Part shown: positions 27,671 through 36,860 of the stretch, in pieces | Layout: each line of letters opens with the position of its first letter | Position numbering within the stretch: position 1 is the stretch's first letter | The notes under the pieces: generated by a model | Databases searched by the model: none | What the model saw: the letters and a program-made list of their open reading frames with translations, nothing else | Told to the model about the DNA's origin: nothing | Program-made: the position numbers and the translations under genes | Origin: Nocardia wallacei | GTDB taxonomy: Bacteria > Actinomycetota > Actinomycetes > Mycobacteriales > Mycobacteriaceae | DNA: 64,000 nucleotides | NCBI RefSeq assembly: GCF_029869545.1 | Contig: NZ_JARWQD010000204.1 | Span: forward strand, 1-64,000 | Direction: 5' to 3'

Positions 27671-29272
27671 CTATTTCTCGATGTTCTCGAAGTCGAAAAG
27701 CCCATTCCAGGCCAGCGGCGCCTGCTTGACCTTCTCCGACCTGCCCGCATTCGAGACGTAGTTGAGAATCGGAATGTCGGCCATATCGCGAATCAGCACG
27801 GTCTGCGCCTGCGCGATCTGCTGATACGACTCCTCCGGCGTGGGCGCCGCCAGGGCGGCGTTGAGGAGGCGGTCGAATTCGGGATCCTTGTAGTCGACGT
27901 CATTGGTCTCCGAGCTTGAGAGGAAATTCGAAGTCAGGAACTGCAGCATCGACGGATAGTCGCCCTGCCAGCCGTAGCGGAAGGCCTTGCCGATGGTGCG
28001 CGAGTGCACCAGATCGCGGATCTGCTTGAAGGTCGGGTACGGCACCGCGACGGCCTCGATCCCGAGCGTGTTCTTGATGCTGTTCGCGACCGCCTCGAGC
28101 CACGCCTGATGGCCGCCGTCGGTGTTGTAGGCGATTTCGAATCGGCCGGACCACGGCGCGATCGAATCGGCCTGCGCCCACAGCTTTCCGGCCTCGGCCG
28201 GATTGTATTCGAGGGTCTGCACGCCGGGCAGATCGCCGCGGAAACCCTGTAGCGTGGTGGCGGTGTAGTCCCGCGCCGGTGTTTTCGTCCCGCTCCAGAT
28301 GGTGTCGCAGATCTGCTGCCGATTGATGGCCATGGACAGCGCCTTGCGCCGCAGCAGGCCCTCCTCGCCGCCGAAATGCGGCTGGTTCGGCTGGATGCCG
28401 ATGCGCTCGTTCTGCGCGGTCGGCTTGCTGATGGCCCGGTCGCCGAGGTCGTCCCGGTAGGTGGTCAGCGCGCTCGACGGCATGGTGTCGAGGGCATCGA
28501 GATTTCCTGCCAGCAGGTCGGAGTAGGCGGTGTCGTAGGACTGGTACATCACGAACCGCAGGCCCTTGTTCTTCGGTGGCCTGCCGCCGTGATAGCCCGG
28601 ATTCGGAACCAGGTCGATCTTCACGTTGTGCTGCCACGCGCCGGGCTCGGCGAACTTGTACGGGCCGTTGCCGATCGGATTCTCGCCGTAGGCCTTCATA
28701 TCCCGGTACGCCGACTCCGGTAGCGGATAGAAGGGGGCGAATCCCATCGAGAGTTCGAAGTCGATCGACGGCTGCTTCAGGTCCACGGTGAAGGTGCGGT
28801 CGTCGACGACCTTCAGGCCCGACATCGTCTGTGCCCGGGGCGGATCCACCGATACATCGTCGTAACCCGAGATCGACGAGAAGGCCCAGTTCTGGTTCTG
28901 GCCGTTGGTGGCGAGCGCGCCGTAATTCCACGCGTCCACAAAGGATTTCGCCGTCACCGGGCTGCCGTCGGTGAATTTCTGATCCGGCTTGATCGTGATC
29001 CGGTAATGCTGGCGGTCGCCCGATTCGATCGACTCCGCCAACTCGTTGTGCGCCTTGCCGTTCGCGTCGTAGTACTTCAGGCCCGCGAACAACCGGTCCA
29101 CCACCCGGCCGCCCATATTCTCGTTGGTATTGGTCGGCACCAACGGATTCTGTGGTTCCGCGCCGTTCACGGTGACGACATCGGAATCACCGTCGCCGGA
29201 CGAACATCCGGTCAGCGCCAGGCTCGTGGCCAGCACCGCCGCCGTGATCGCACCAAGTCGTAGATACCTCAA
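27671..29272 (-). CDS. Peptide-type ABC transporter substrate-binding lipoprotein
   Basis: Family 5 extracellular solute-binding protein (OppA/DppA type), about 533 residues. A TTG at 29272 is preferred as start because AGGAGAGGGCG lies just before it and it yields a clean signal peptide (MRYLRLGAITAAVLATSLAL) ending in lipobox LTGC. Family features include FTDGSPVTAKSFVDAWNYG and YGENPIGNGPYKFAEPG. A GTG 14 codons upstream is the alternative. No permease or ATPase genes are adjacent, so it is an orphan binding protein here. Confidence 0.88.
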   Translation of the reverse strand: MRYLRLGAITAAVLATSLALTGCSSGDGDSDVVTVNGAEPQNPLVPTNTNENMGGRVVDRLFAGLKYYDANGKAHNELAESIESGDRQHYRITIKPDQKFTDGSPVTAKSFVDAWNYGALATNGQNQNWAFSSISGYDDVSVDPPRAQTMSGLKVVDDRTFTVDLKQPSIDFELSMGFAPFYPLPESAYRDMKAYGENPIGNGPYKFAEPGAWQHNVKIDLVPNPGYHGGRPPKNKGLRFVMYQSYDTAYSDLLAGNLDALDTMPSSALTTYRDDLGDRAISKPTAQNERIGIQPNQPHFGGEEGLLRRKALSMAINRQQICDTIWSGTKTPARDYTATTLQGFRGDLPGVQTLEYNPAEAGKLWAQADSIAPWSGRFEIAYNTDGGHQAWLEAVANSIKNTLGIEAVAVPYPTFKQIRDLVHSRTIGKAFRYGWQGDYPSMLQFLTSNFLSSSETNDVDYKDPEFDRLLNAALAAPTPEESYQQIAQAQTVLIRDMADIPILNYVSNAGRSEKVKQAPLAWNGLFDFENIEK

Positions 29273-29451
29273 CGCCCTCTCCTGTCCTCGAGGCACACGA
29301 GTGTGTTCGGACACTAGCCCTGTGAAGGGGCGTTGTCAGCGGGATCGGCATCGCCGGGAGCTTTCCCAGATATGGAGCATATGTTCTAATTCATTTAGAG
29401 TGAACGCTTCAGAAGCGCCGCGCGGCGGTTCCGCGAAGGAAGGTGATGGCG

Positions 29452-29949
29452 ATGGCCGTGGTCAATATCCACTCCCGGGAGCTACCGGCGACCGCGGGCG
29501 AGGTCGGTGCGCTGATCGACTCGCTCGCGGGCGACGGCGATCGGCTCTGGCCGCAGGACCGCTGGCCGCCAATGCGTTTCGACCGCCCGCTCGGTGTCGG
29601 CGCGGTCGGGGGGCACGGGCCGGTCCGCTACACCGTCGAGGAGTACCAGCCGGGGCTTTGGATCCGGTTCCGGTTCAGCGGCCCGCGCGGGTTCGACGGA
29701 TTCCACGAATTCACCGTGCATCGCGGCGGGAACGGATCCGCCGAACTGCGGCATCTGCTCGCCATCCACGCGCGCGGCCCGGCCCGGCTGACCTGGCCGC
29801 TCATCTTCCGCCGGATGCACGACGCATGCCTGGAGGACTGCCTCGATCGGGCGGAGAGAGCGGTGACCGGCACGGTGCGCGGACCGGCACGGTGGAGCCC
29901 GGTGGTCCGCGTGCTGCGCGCGGTCATCGAGCGATTCGGGACCCGCTGA
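29452..29949 (+). CDS. SRPBCC/START-like small protein
   Basis: A 165-residue soluble protein with the pattern of a polyketide cyclase/SRPBCC hydrophobic-ligand fold: a beta-rich middle (VRYTVEEYQPGLWIRFRF, FDGFHEFTV) and a C-terminal helix (RRMHDACLEDCLDRAERAV). No catalytic residues stand out. Of three in-frame starts, the ATG at 29452 fits GGAAGG best. Transcribed divergently from the peptide-binding lipoprotein. Role unknown. Confidence 0.65.
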   Translation: MAVVNIHSRELPATAGEVGALIDSLAGDGDRLWPQDRWPPMRFDRPLGVGAVGGHGPVRYTVEEYQPGLWIRFRFSGPRGFDGFHEFTVHRGGNGSAELRHLLAIHARGPARLTWPLIFRRMHDACLEDCLDRAERAVTGTVRGPARWSPVVRVLRAVIERFGTR

Positions 29950-29964
29950 CCGGTGGTCAGCGGG
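29942..29964. terminator. Bidirectional hairpin over two stop codons
   Basis: A 10-bp perfect stem CCCGCTGACC with a 3-base loop spans the 7-base gap between the convergent SRPBCC and PPOX genes and includes both stop codons. Confidence 0.7.
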
Positions 29965-30463
29965 CCGCGATGTCGCGGCGCGGGCCGCCCGGGAAGTTCG
30001 CCTCGTCGAACAGGACCCAGCTCTCGACGGCGATCTCGTACATCCGCGACGCACCCTCGGGCATGGCGCCGAGCACTCCGGCCGCATTCGGCCAGCGCGC
30101 CACGAACGCGCGGATCTCGGCGTCGACCCCGGTGCCGGGCAGTTGTGCGGCGCGGCCGGTGAAGGAAACGCCGCGGGCGGTCCGGCCGAGTTCGGCCGGT
30201 GGGTCGTCGAGTATCGCCCCGGCGACGGCCGGATTGCGCCGAATGTTGTTGGAGTGCACCCGATCCGTGCGGGAGACGAAGTGCAGGCGGTCCGGGGCGA
30301 AGGTGGGCACGTACCAGACGGTGCACACCACCGGCGTGCCGTCCTCGCACAGCGTCGACAGCTGCATCAGCCCGGCCGCGGCGACATACGCCTCCAGAAG
30401 TTCTCGTTCGCCCACGGTAGGCACCCTAGACGCCCCGCCGCTCGAATCGGCTCGCTTACCCAT
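29957..30463 (-). CDS. Pyridoxamine 5'-phosphate oxidase-fold protein
   Basis: A PPOX-superfamily split-barrel protein of about 168 residues. It shows LMQLSTLCEDGTPVVCTVWY, then the strand LHFVSRTDRVHSNNIRRNPA with the usual phosphate-contact Arg region, then GVSFTGRAAQL. Such proteins bind FMN, F420 or haem; the ligand is not evident. The start is uncertain: ATG 30463 is used, ATG 30475 and later GTG codons are possible, and none has a good ribosome binding site. Confidence 0.75.
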   Translation of the reverse strand: MGKRADSSGGASRVPTVGERELLEAYVAAAGLMQLSTLCEDGTPVVCTVWYVPTFAPDRLHFVSRTDRVHSNNIRRNPAVAGAILDDPPAELGRTARGVSFTGRAAQLPGTGVDAEIRAFVARWPNAAGVLGAMPEGASRMYEIAVESWVLFDEANFPGGPRRDIAAR

Positions 30464-30553
30464 CGGTGAGAACATGTCGCGACAGATGTGCGCGAAAGTC
30501 GTTACCCTTGCGAGAGATCAGAACGGGCAGCCGATGCCGAAGGGGCAATGACA

Positions 30554-30910
30554 ATGACTGCACCGAACGAACCCGCCCCACCCCGATACCGGCACGCGCC
30601 CGAATCCCGTTCCCGCAGCGGCGTTCCCGTACGCACCGACCCCCATCCCGCCGAGTCGGCGCACCGCTGCTGCGAACGCCCCGCCGTCCGCCACCTGTCG
30701 GCCCGCTACCGCTCCCGCCCACCCCAGCCGACTCCCCCACGCCCATCCCGAGATTCGCGGATAGGAGCCCTGATCGGCCTGGTCCTCACAGTAACCAGCG
30801 TCCTACTCCTAGCCGCAGCCTGCGTCCTCACCAACTCCTCCGACCGCACCCCCCTCCACGTCTCAACAGGCTCCCTCCCCGAAACCCCTTCCACCACAAC
30901 AACTCTCTGA
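30554..30910 (+). CDS. Small single-pass membrane protein
   Basis: A 118-residue protein. The first two thirds are Pro/Arg-rich and look disordered, with a Cys pair in HRCCERPAV. One transmembrane helix follows (ALIGLVLTVTSVLLLAAACV), then a short Thr/Ser-rich outer tail. ATG 30554 has AGGGG at 8 bases; an ATG two codons earlier is too close to it. No homologue is recognised and the Pro-rich part is low complexity, so the call is moderate. Confidence 0.55.
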   Translation: MTAPNEPAPPRYRHAPESRSRSGVPVRTDPHPAESAHRCCERPAVRHLSARYRSRPPQPTPPRPSRDSRIGALIGLVLTVTSVLLLAAACVLTNSSDRTPLHVSTGSLPETPSTTTTL

Positions 30911-30924
30911 GCGAACGAGATTCG

Positions 30925-31686
30925 CTAGGGGCGGGTGACGATGGTGGTTCCTTGGGATAGGAGGGTGGTGGCGGTGAGGCCGAACAGGGTGCGGAAGGTG
31001 TCGCTGAAGTGGCTCGGGGAGGCGAAACCGGCGTCGGTGGCGGCGCGGGTGAGGTCGTGGCCCGCGGCGATGGACGCGGCCACCGACAGCATCCGTGCCC
31101 AGAGCCGGTAACGGCGGAGGCTGGTGCCTGCGCCCGCGGCGAAAAGATGCAGGAAGCGGGAGGTGGACAGACCGGCCGCGGCGGCGAGTTCGTCGGCACC
31201 GAGGTCGCCGGAGGGGTCCTCGATGATCGCGGTCATGGCTCGGCGGATGCGCGGGTCGATCTCCGCCGCGCCGCCGCCCAGCAGGAGCCGATGCAGTTCG
31301 TCGAGGTCGGCGTGTCGGTGCAGTTCGGCGAGCAGGTCGTCCTCGGCGCGGTGGTGTGCCGCGATCGCCTCGGACGTGTCGGTCATCGCGGAGCGCAGGC
31401 GATCGGCGTGGACGGAGCGCGGGTCCACGTAGAAGAACAGCATGCGGCCGTCACCGGCCTCGATCCGGTGGGTGGTACGCGCCGGGACCAGCACGCTGCG
31501 GCGACGGCGCGCACCGCCGTCCGGCGTCGTGACCGTGAACGGGCCGTCGACCCCGAGCGCGAAACAGTGAACGGGCGTCGAATGCGTGTCCAGGTGAAAC
31601 GACGGCCCCAGATACGCCGCATGACCGGCCCACAGCCACACCGTCCGGGTGGCACGATCGGTCGGGGCGGCGGACATGGTGGTCAT
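30925..31686 (-). CDS. AraC-family transcriptional regulator
   Basis: A 253-residue regulator with an N-terminal cupin-like effector domain (VLVPARTTHRIEAGDGRMLFFYV) and a C-terminal AraC DNA-binding domain with two helix-turn-helices: LGADELAAAAGLSTSRFLHL and DLTRAATDAGFASPSHFSDT, ending FRTLFGLTATTL. It starts 10 bases after the stop of a small membrane protein gene on the same strand, so it is the last gene of a three-gene operon and may control it. Ligand unknown. Confidence 0.9.
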   Translation of the reverse strand: MTTMSAAPTDRATRTVWLWAGHAAYLGPSFHLDTHSTPVHCFALGVDGPFTVTTPDGGARRRRSVLVPARTTHRIEAGDGRMLFFYVDPRSVHADRLRSAMTDTSEAIAAHHRAEDDLLAELHRHADLDELHRLLLGGGAAEIDPRIRRAMTAIIEDPSGDLGADELAAAAGLSTSRFLHLFAAGAGTSLRRYRLWARMLSVAASIAAGHDLTRAATDAGFASPSHFSDTFRTLFGLTATTLLSQGTTIVTRP

Positions 31687-31696
31687 GGTGCCACGC

Positions 31697-32062
31697 TCAG
31701 GCGACAGCCAGCACACACACGGCACCGGCCGCCTCGACCAGGCAGTAGAACCAGATCGGATAGAACGCCGTGGCGGTGTCGGCCAGCCGGGACAGCACCC
31801 GCCCGGCCGCCATCCCCGCCAGCGCGACGCCCACCGCGATCGCGGCGCCGCCGCGCAGGTCGTCGGTGCCGCTCGCCGACCACCACAGCAGCGCGGCCAT
31901 CGCGAGCCCGAATCCGCCGTAGACCGCGCGGATCTCCGATCGGCTCACCGCGGCGTCGACCGTGAGGCGAAACGGCCGGGCCAGCGTCGCGGGACGCATC
32001 AGCGCGTAGATTCCCATGCCCGCGAAGAATATTCCGGCCACGGCAAGCACCACAGTTCTCAC
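31697..32062 (-). CDS. DUF4345-like small membrane protein
   Basis: A 121-residue protein of four predicted transmembrane helices; the first opens VRTVVLAVAGIFFAGMGIYA. The segment RSEIRAVYGGFGLAMAAL is typical of DUF4345 proteins. The GTG start overlaps the upstream gene's stop as GTGA. No known biochemical function. Confidence 0.7.
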   Translation of the reverse strand: MRTVVLAVAGIFFAGMGIYALMRPATLARPFRLTVDAAVSRSEIRAVYGGFGLAMAALLWWSASGTDDLRGGAAIAVGVALAGMAAGRVLSRLADTATAFYPIWFYCLVEAAGAVCVLAVA

Positions 32063-32451
32063 TTCACGACCTCCCGCTGCCCCTTGCGCACCATCACCAG
32101 TCCGCCCATCAGTGCCGTCAGTCCCACGGCGTCGGCCATCGCCACCCGCTCCAGTGCCGCATTCACCGGGCGCTCGGCGAGGACGAGCGCCAGGAATCCG
32201 GCGAAGCTGACCGCATTCGCCCCCGCGGCGACCGCTCGCAGCCGAGGCCGGAAGGCACCGACCACCAGCGCGATCCCGACGATCGCGAACAGCACGCCGC
32301 GGTGCCGGAGCAACACCGCGACGTCGGGACCGGACGGCGAAATACCGTATGCCGCATATGCTTTCCGCGCCGACAGCACGCCCGGCACCGGCACGGTATT
32401 GATCAGTCCGGCCAGCACGAGCAGGCCCTGCCCGCAACGTCGGATCCACAT
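32059..32451 (-). CDS. Small four-helix membrane protein
   Basis: A 130-residue integral membrane protein with four hydrophobic segments and little else; it begins MWIRRCGQGLLVLAGLINTV and has RHRGVLFAIVGIALVVGAF. Translationally coupled to the DUF4345-like gene downstream. It is the first gene of the operon with the AraC-type regulator. Function unknown. Confidence 0.7.
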   Translation of the reverse strand: MWIRRCGQGLLVLAGLINTVPVPGVLSARKAYAAYGISPSGPDVAVLLRHRGVLFAIVGIALVVGAFRPRLRAVAAGANAVSFAGFLALVLAERPVNAALERVAMADAVGLTALMGGLVMVRKGQREVVK

Positions 32452-32526
32452 GGCTCTCCTCGGGTCGAGTTCCTCGAAATACTCGCCCGGTCCGAGCCAG
32501 GACGCTTCCGGAAACGTGCTACCGGT

Positions 32527-33510
32527 TCAGTACGCGCTCCCGGTGATCGCCGTGCACAGCCCGCTGACCGGGCGCTCGGGGTCCAGCGCCGTCGCGATCA
32601 TGGCCACCGCGGTGGGGGAATACTGCTGAGAGAAGTGCTCGGAGTGGTCCGTGGGGCACACCCGGTCGATATAGCGGGTGGCGGCATTGGTCGCCCCCGC
32701 GGGCGCGGGCATGCCACCCAGCAACGCGAAGGCGTCGACGGAATTGGTGATCTGGACGTACTCGATCTCCGGCTGCAGCGGTTCGACGAGTTCCCACGCC
32801 CACGGGTCGGTGACGTTCGCGCCGAACAGCGCCACCGGCGGGACGACACCGTTGTAGAGCATCGCGTCGTACACCGGTGCGGGGATCGAATCACGCGCCA
32901 GCGCAGTGACATCGACCGGCGGCCCGGTCAGCCGGTAGGGCGAGGACAGCAGCACCATCCGGTCCACCCTGCCCGCCCCGCCGAGCGCGTTGACGTAGTA
33001 GCGGGCCACCATGCCGCCCTGCGAATGCCCGACCAGGTCGACGCTGTCGGCGCCGGTCGCGGCGAGAACGCGATCCACCGTCGCGGCCACTGTTCGCGCG
33101 GACAGCGCCATGGGGTCCATGCCGTTCAAACCCGGTGGGACGTCATAGATCTCCCGGCCGTAGTTGAAGGTGAACACGCAGTACCCCAGGTTGTGCAGGT
33201 ACGGCGCGAGCGTGGTCCAGGAGACGGCATCCGACAGGAACGTCGAGGTAACCAGGACAACGGGTTTCGAGTGTTCGCCACCGGGCCTGCAGCCGTAGTC
33301 GTTGGCGCCCGCGACCGGACCGTCCCACGCGGTGACGGCCTGGTCGACCATGGCTCGGTTCCCGTACGGAACCGGAAGTGGCGCAGCGGTTGCGGGCGCA
33401 GGCCCGGTCAGCATGGTCGCGAGGACGACACACGAGGACATCCACCCGACTGCCCAGCGCCGCCGAAATCCCTTCTCGGAGAACATAGAACGCACGCGTA
33501 CACCAGCCAT
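32527..33510 (-). CDS. Secreted lipase/esterase
   Basis: Exported class 2 (EstA/PHB-like) lipase, 327 residues. A signal peptide of about 40 residues ends around ATAAP. The nucleophile elbow is VDLVGHSQGGMVARYY, the oxyanion segment is VVLVTSTFLSDAVSW, and DHSEHFSQQYSPTAVA near the end holds the likely catalytic His. Cys pairs GYCVF and DRVCPTDH suggest a disulfide. ATG 33510 is chosen; a start ten codons upstream is possible. No partner gene. Confidence 0.85.
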   Translation of the reverse strand: MAGVRVRSMFSEKGFRRRWAVGWMSSCVVLATMLTGPAPATAAPLPVPYGNRAMVDQAVTAWDGPVAGANDYGCRPGGEHSKPVVLVTSTFLSDAVSWTTLAPYLHNLGYCVFTFNYGREIYDVPPGLNGMDPMALSARTVAATVDRVLAATGADSVDLVGHSQGGMVARYYVNALGGAGRVDRMVLLSSPYRLTGPPVDVTALARDSIPAPVYDAMLYNGVVPPVALFGANVTDPWAWELVEPLQPEIEYVQITNSVDAFALLGGMPAPAGATNAATRYIDRVCPTDHSEHFSQQYSPTAVAMIATALDPERPVSGLCTAITGSAY

Positions 33511-33653
33511 GACCACACCCCGCTCGACCGCCGGGAGCATATCCCGGCTCTCCGATGAATCAGGTTGTGCTGCAATGCTTTACGTCTGCAACGCAGGGAC
33601 TGTAACAGCGCGGTCCGGGCACCGGATACCCCTACTCGTCGGGGGTTCGGCCG

Positions 33654-34191
33654 CTACCCCGAGGCAAGGCCGAAGCGTTCGGCGAACTCCGACATCCGGT
33701 CGTGCTGCCGTCCGGCGTCCGGGGCCATGAAGTTCACCACCAGCCGCGTGACGCCGTGGCCCGCGAGTTCGTCGACGCGTTCGGCGGTCAGGTCGCTAGC
33801 GCCCCGGCGCGTGTACTCCAGGGCGGCGGGATCGCGTCCGGAGTCCGCGGCGGTCTTGCGGGCCAGCGCCATCTGCTCGTCGCGTTCCTGCTCGGTGAGC
33901 AGCCCGCCGGCGAAGTACCCGTCGCCGCGCAGCGAGCTTGCGCCGCAGGGTTTCCACCGAGTCGGGCATTCGTCGCCGTTGCGATTGCCGGCGCGCAGGC
34001 AGGTGACGAACGGCCAGATCGAATCCCAGCTCGAGCAACGCCCGGATCTTGCGGACGATGGACACCTCCGCCTCGTCGTACACCCGGTACCCGCTGCTCT
34101 AGCGCCGCGCCCGCACCAGCCCGTGCTGCTCGTAGTACCGCAGCGTGCGCGCGCTCGTCCCGGCACGACCCGCCAGCTCCCCGATCATCAT
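33654..34191 (-). pseudogene. Degraded MerR regulator joined to a luciferase-like C-terminus
   Basis: The 5' part encodes a MerR DNA-binding domain (MMIGELAGRAGTSARTLRYY) after a good GGAGG site. A TAG at 34099-34101 interrupts it, and the same frame resumes with SSGYRVYDEAEVSIVRKIRA. Two further frame changes occur around PFVTCLRAGNRNGDECP and PDSVETLRRKLA. The final 90 codons belong to a different protein, the C-terminus of an F420-dependent luciferase-like oxidoreductase (LTAERVDELAGHGVTRLVVN, ending AERFGLASG). So a deletion fused two genes and point changes killed the regulator. Confidence 0.8.
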
Positions 34192-34265
34192 CCAACCTCC
34201 TCGCTCGGTACCACGACGCTGAACATTGACACCGGCGTCAAGGCAAGAATGTGGGTCCGGTCCGA

Positions 34266-34565
34266 TCACGCGAACAGCGCGTGCAGGGGGCCGGTCGCCT
34301 CGGGGCCGTAACCGACCGCGCCGACCGGGATCGCCGCGCCGATCCGCTCGATCACCCGCGCCGCCCATATCGGACCGAACGCCCCGCACAGTTCGATCAG
34401 TTGCGCACCGTCGGCGACCAACCGCGCCGCCGCCCCGGGCGCCTGATCGGGTGCGCCGAGCCCGACCAGGACGGTTCGGCACGTCCCGGTATCGACGACC
34501 GAGATGTCGCGATGCGGATCGCATCCGTCGGCGACATAGAGGAAACCCCAGTGCGTGAGCGCCAT
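34266..34565 (-). CDS. DUF6506-like small protein
   Basis: A 99-residue soluble protein opening MALTHWGFLYVADGCDPHRD, with a repeating hydrophobic alpha/beta pattern (RTVLVGLGAPDQAPGAAARL, AIPVGAVGYGPEA). This matches my memory of the DUF6506 family, whose role is not known. Upstream AAAGG fits a ribosome binding site. It lies 94 bases downstream of a LysR regulator gene on the same strand. Confidence 0.65.
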   Translation of the reverse strand: MALTHWGFLYVADGCDPHRDISVVDTGTCRTVLVGLGAPDQAPGAAARLVADGAQLIELCGAFGPIWAARVIERIGAAIPVGAVGYGPEATGPLHALFA

Positions 34566-34659
34566 GGTCGTGGCCTTTCTTCGAAGATGCGGTATGCCCG
34601 GCCAGCTAAGCGCGACAAGGGATCCCGCGTCCACGAGGCAGGTCCGCACGAGCGTCCGG

Positions 34660-35511
34660 CTACGCCTCACCCGCCAGCTCGACGGCCAGATCCGACAGGC
34701 GATCGGCGTCCCGATGTTCCGGATCCCACACCAGCGCGTGGCGCAATCGGGGAGCGTGGGCCAGCTCCCGCCAGACGGCACCGCTCGTCGCGTCCCAGCG
34801 GGGGCGGACGGCGACCACATCGCCCACCGCCAGTTCGGCGAGAACCGGCCCGCGGCGCGGCGGACCGCGGCGGATCCGCCGCGGCTGCCACCCCGCTCGA
34901 CGGAAGGTGTCGAGCATGGCGTCGTGGTAGCCCGGCGCCAGCTCGCGGTCGAACCACAGCAGGTCCCGGCCGTCCAGATCGTTCCAGCCGACCACGGCGG
35001 CGCCCGCGAGCGGATGGGCGGCCGAGACGAGCACCCCCAGCGGCACGTCGCTGACGGTGTGTACCCGCAGTCCGCCGGTCTCGGCGGGCAGCACGATCAG
35101 CGCCGCATCGAGTTCGCCGCGCGGCACCCTCCGCAATTGCTCGCTCACCGGCAGGTCCCGCACATCGAGGTCACCCGCCGCATTCCGCAGTGCCGCGACA
35201 ACCCCGGCGCGGACACCGGGCGTGACTCCGATTCGCCACGGCCGGGTCGGACCGGCGCTCGCCCGGACGGCCTGCTCCCCCGCCCGCACGGCGTCGAGCG
35301 CCCGGCGCGCGTGCGGTAGCAGCGCGTGGGCGGCGGCGGTCGGGGTCATGCCGCTCGGCGTGCGATCGAACAGCGACGTACCGAACTCCCTTTCCAGCGC
35401 GATGATCTGCTGGCTGAGCGACGTGGCCCTGATTCCCAGCTCCTCCGCCGCACGGGTGAGGTGCCGCCGCTCCGCCACGGCGACGAAGTATCGCAACTGA
35501 CGCAGTTCCAC
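34660..35511 (-). CDS. LysR-family transcriptional regulator
   Basis: A 283-residue LTTR. Residues 1-60 are the winged helix (MELRQLRYFVAVAERRHLTR, AEELGIRATSLSQQIIALER). The two-lobed effector domain follows (RIGVTPGVRAGVVAALRNA onwards). It is followed by a DUF6506 gene on the same strand and preceded by a TetR gene, 30 bases away, also on the minus strand. Target and inducer unknown. Confidence 0.92.
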   Translation of the reverse strand: MELRQLRYFVAVAERRHLTRAAEELGIRATSLSQQIIALEREFGTSLFDRTPSGMTPTAAAHALLPHARRALDAVRAGEQAVRASAGPTRPWRIGVTPGVRAGVVAALRNAAGDLDVRDLPVSEQLRRVPRGELDAALIVLPAETGGLRVHTVSDVPLGVLVSAAHPLAGAAVVGWNDLDGRDLLWFDRELAPGYHDAMLDTFRRAGWQPRRIRRGPPRRGPVLAELAVGDVVAVRPRWDATSGAVWRELAHAPRLRHALVWDPEHRDADRLSDLAVELAGEA

Positions 35512-35541
35512 TCGCGCTCCTCCACTTTCGCTGTGCCGGAA

Positions 35542-36144
35542 CTATGTCGGCAGTCCCGCGGCGGTGCGCATGGCCGCACGGCCGCGGCGGGCCGCCGATG
35601 GGTCGTCGAGGAGCTGGATCTCCTGATTGACCGCCATCGAGATGCCGACGAGGACGGTGGCGATTTCCGACGGCGGGCGGTGCGCGGTACCGGTTTCCGC
35701 CTGTGCCGCAGCGATTTCGGATGCCAGCAGGGCGCGCCAGTCGACGACCGCACTGCGGAGCCGATCGCGCAGCGGACCCGGGCGGCCGTCGAGCTCCGCC
35801 GAGGCCGCGGTAGCGAAACATCCACCCGGGAAGGGACATTCGGCCAGATAGTCGATCCAGCGGTCGATCAGCCGGGTCAGCCTCGCAACTCCCGGCGGCG
35901 TATCGGCCAGCGGGTCGATGACGATCGTCCGGAAGATCCCACCGGCCCGCTCCAGCGCGGCGTACTGCAGCTCCTCCCGCGATCCGAACGGGCCGACGAC
36001 ACCGGCCTTGCTCATGGCGAGCCGCTCGGCGAGGGCGCCGATCGTCAACCCTTCCAGGCCGATACGCGACGCTTCCTCGACGGCGACGCCCACGATCCGC
36101 TCCCGGGTGCGAGCCGCCTCGGCGCGCGAATTTCGAGGAGACAT
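35542..36144 (-). CDS. TetR-family regulator
   Basis: A 200-residue repressor with N-terminal helix-turn-helix (LTIGALAERLAMSKAGVVGP, the last part being the recognition helix) and an alpha-helical ligand domain with a C-terminal TetR_C-like segment. The helix reads GVVGPFGSREELQ where YxHFxSKEEL is usual. Divergent from a mycothiol-dependent DinB-type gene, with two matching palindromes in the 75-base space, so it likely represses both. Confidence 0.9.
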   Translation of the reverse strand: MSPRNSRAEAARTRERIVGVAVEEASRIGLEGLTIGALAERLAMSKAGVVGPFGSREELQYAALERAGGIFRTIVIDPLADTPPGVARLTRLIDRWIDYLAECPFPGGCFATAASAELDGRPGPLRDRLRSAVVDWRALLASEIAAAQAETGTAHRPPSEIATVLVGISMAVNQEIQLLDDPSAARRGRAAMRTAAGLPT

Positions 36145-36157
36145 GCACCGAACTATA

Positions 36158-36202
36158 GCGTACGGCCGTTCGCCATACTATGGTTAGCGAACGATCGTAC
36201 GT
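36158..36202. promoter_or_regulatory. Two TetR operators in a divergent promoter
   Basis: Two near-perfect 16-bp dyads, GCGTACG-GC-CGTTCGC (36158-36173) and GCGAACG-AT-CGTACGT (36187-36202), have centres 29 bp apart. Both are built from the half-site GCGWACG. They lie between the TetR gene and the gene starting at 36220. Confidence 0.8.
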
Positions 36203-36219
36203 TATATCGGAGGTGGAAT

Positions 36220-36825
36220 ATGACCGAGCTGCTGCGCTGGGATGCGATGGCCCTGGCACTCATCGGCCACGACGTGACCGTGCTCGACGATGCCGACCTC
36301 GATCGGCCGACCCCGTGCACCGGCTGGACGGTCGCGGATCTGATCCGGCACATGAACGAACGGCACGAGGCGATCATCGAAACCGTCCTCGCACCGCTCG
36401 CCGACCCCGGCGACGATCCCCGCGACAGCTTCGCCCGCACCGCCGGGCGATGGGTGGCGGCCATGGAGCAGACCGGCGACATCGTGCGGCTGCCGTGGCT
36501 GGGCCCGATGCCCACCGAGGAGGTGCTGTCGATCCACTACGTCGACATGCTCGTGCACCGCTGGGACCTCACCCGCGCCCTCGACCGAACCTATTGGATC
36601 CCGGAAAGATTCACCGCCCGAGCCCTCCCCATCGCCCAGAGAATCACCGCCCCGGGAAGCCGCCTCAACGCCCCCGGCGGCGCCTACCACACCCCCCTCC
36701 CCCAAGACCCCGCACTCCCCACCATCGACAACATCGTCGCCCTCCTCGGCCGCAACCCGAACTGGCAACCGACCACACCGGCAATGCCACAGCCCCCAAC
36801 CACCCAGCCGACCGCCGCTCGCTGA
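36220..36825 (+). CDS. TIGR03086-type DinB-like (mycothiol-dependent) protein
   Basis: A 201-residue four-helix DinB/MDMPI-fold protein. Typical segments are PTPCTGWTVADLIRHMNERH with the metal-ligand His and HYVDMLVHRWDLTRAL. Members use mycothiol or bind metal; the reaction here is unknown. Strong GGAGGTGG site before the ATG. The C-terminal 25 residues are Pro/Thr-rich. Divergent from TetR and probably its target. Confidence 0.85.
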   Translation: MTELLRWDAMALALIGHDVTVLDDADLDRPTPCTGWTVADLIRHMNERHEAIIETVLAPLADPGDDPRDSFARTAGRWVAAMEQTGDIVRLPWLGPMPTEEVLSIHYVDMLVHRWDLTRALDRTYWIPERFTARALPIAQRITAPGSRLNAPGGAYHTPLPQDPALPTIDNIVALLGRNPNWQPTTPAMPQPPTTQPTAAR

Positions 36826-36860
36826 GTTCGTCGACGTTGTCGGCTGGTGTACTGGTACGC

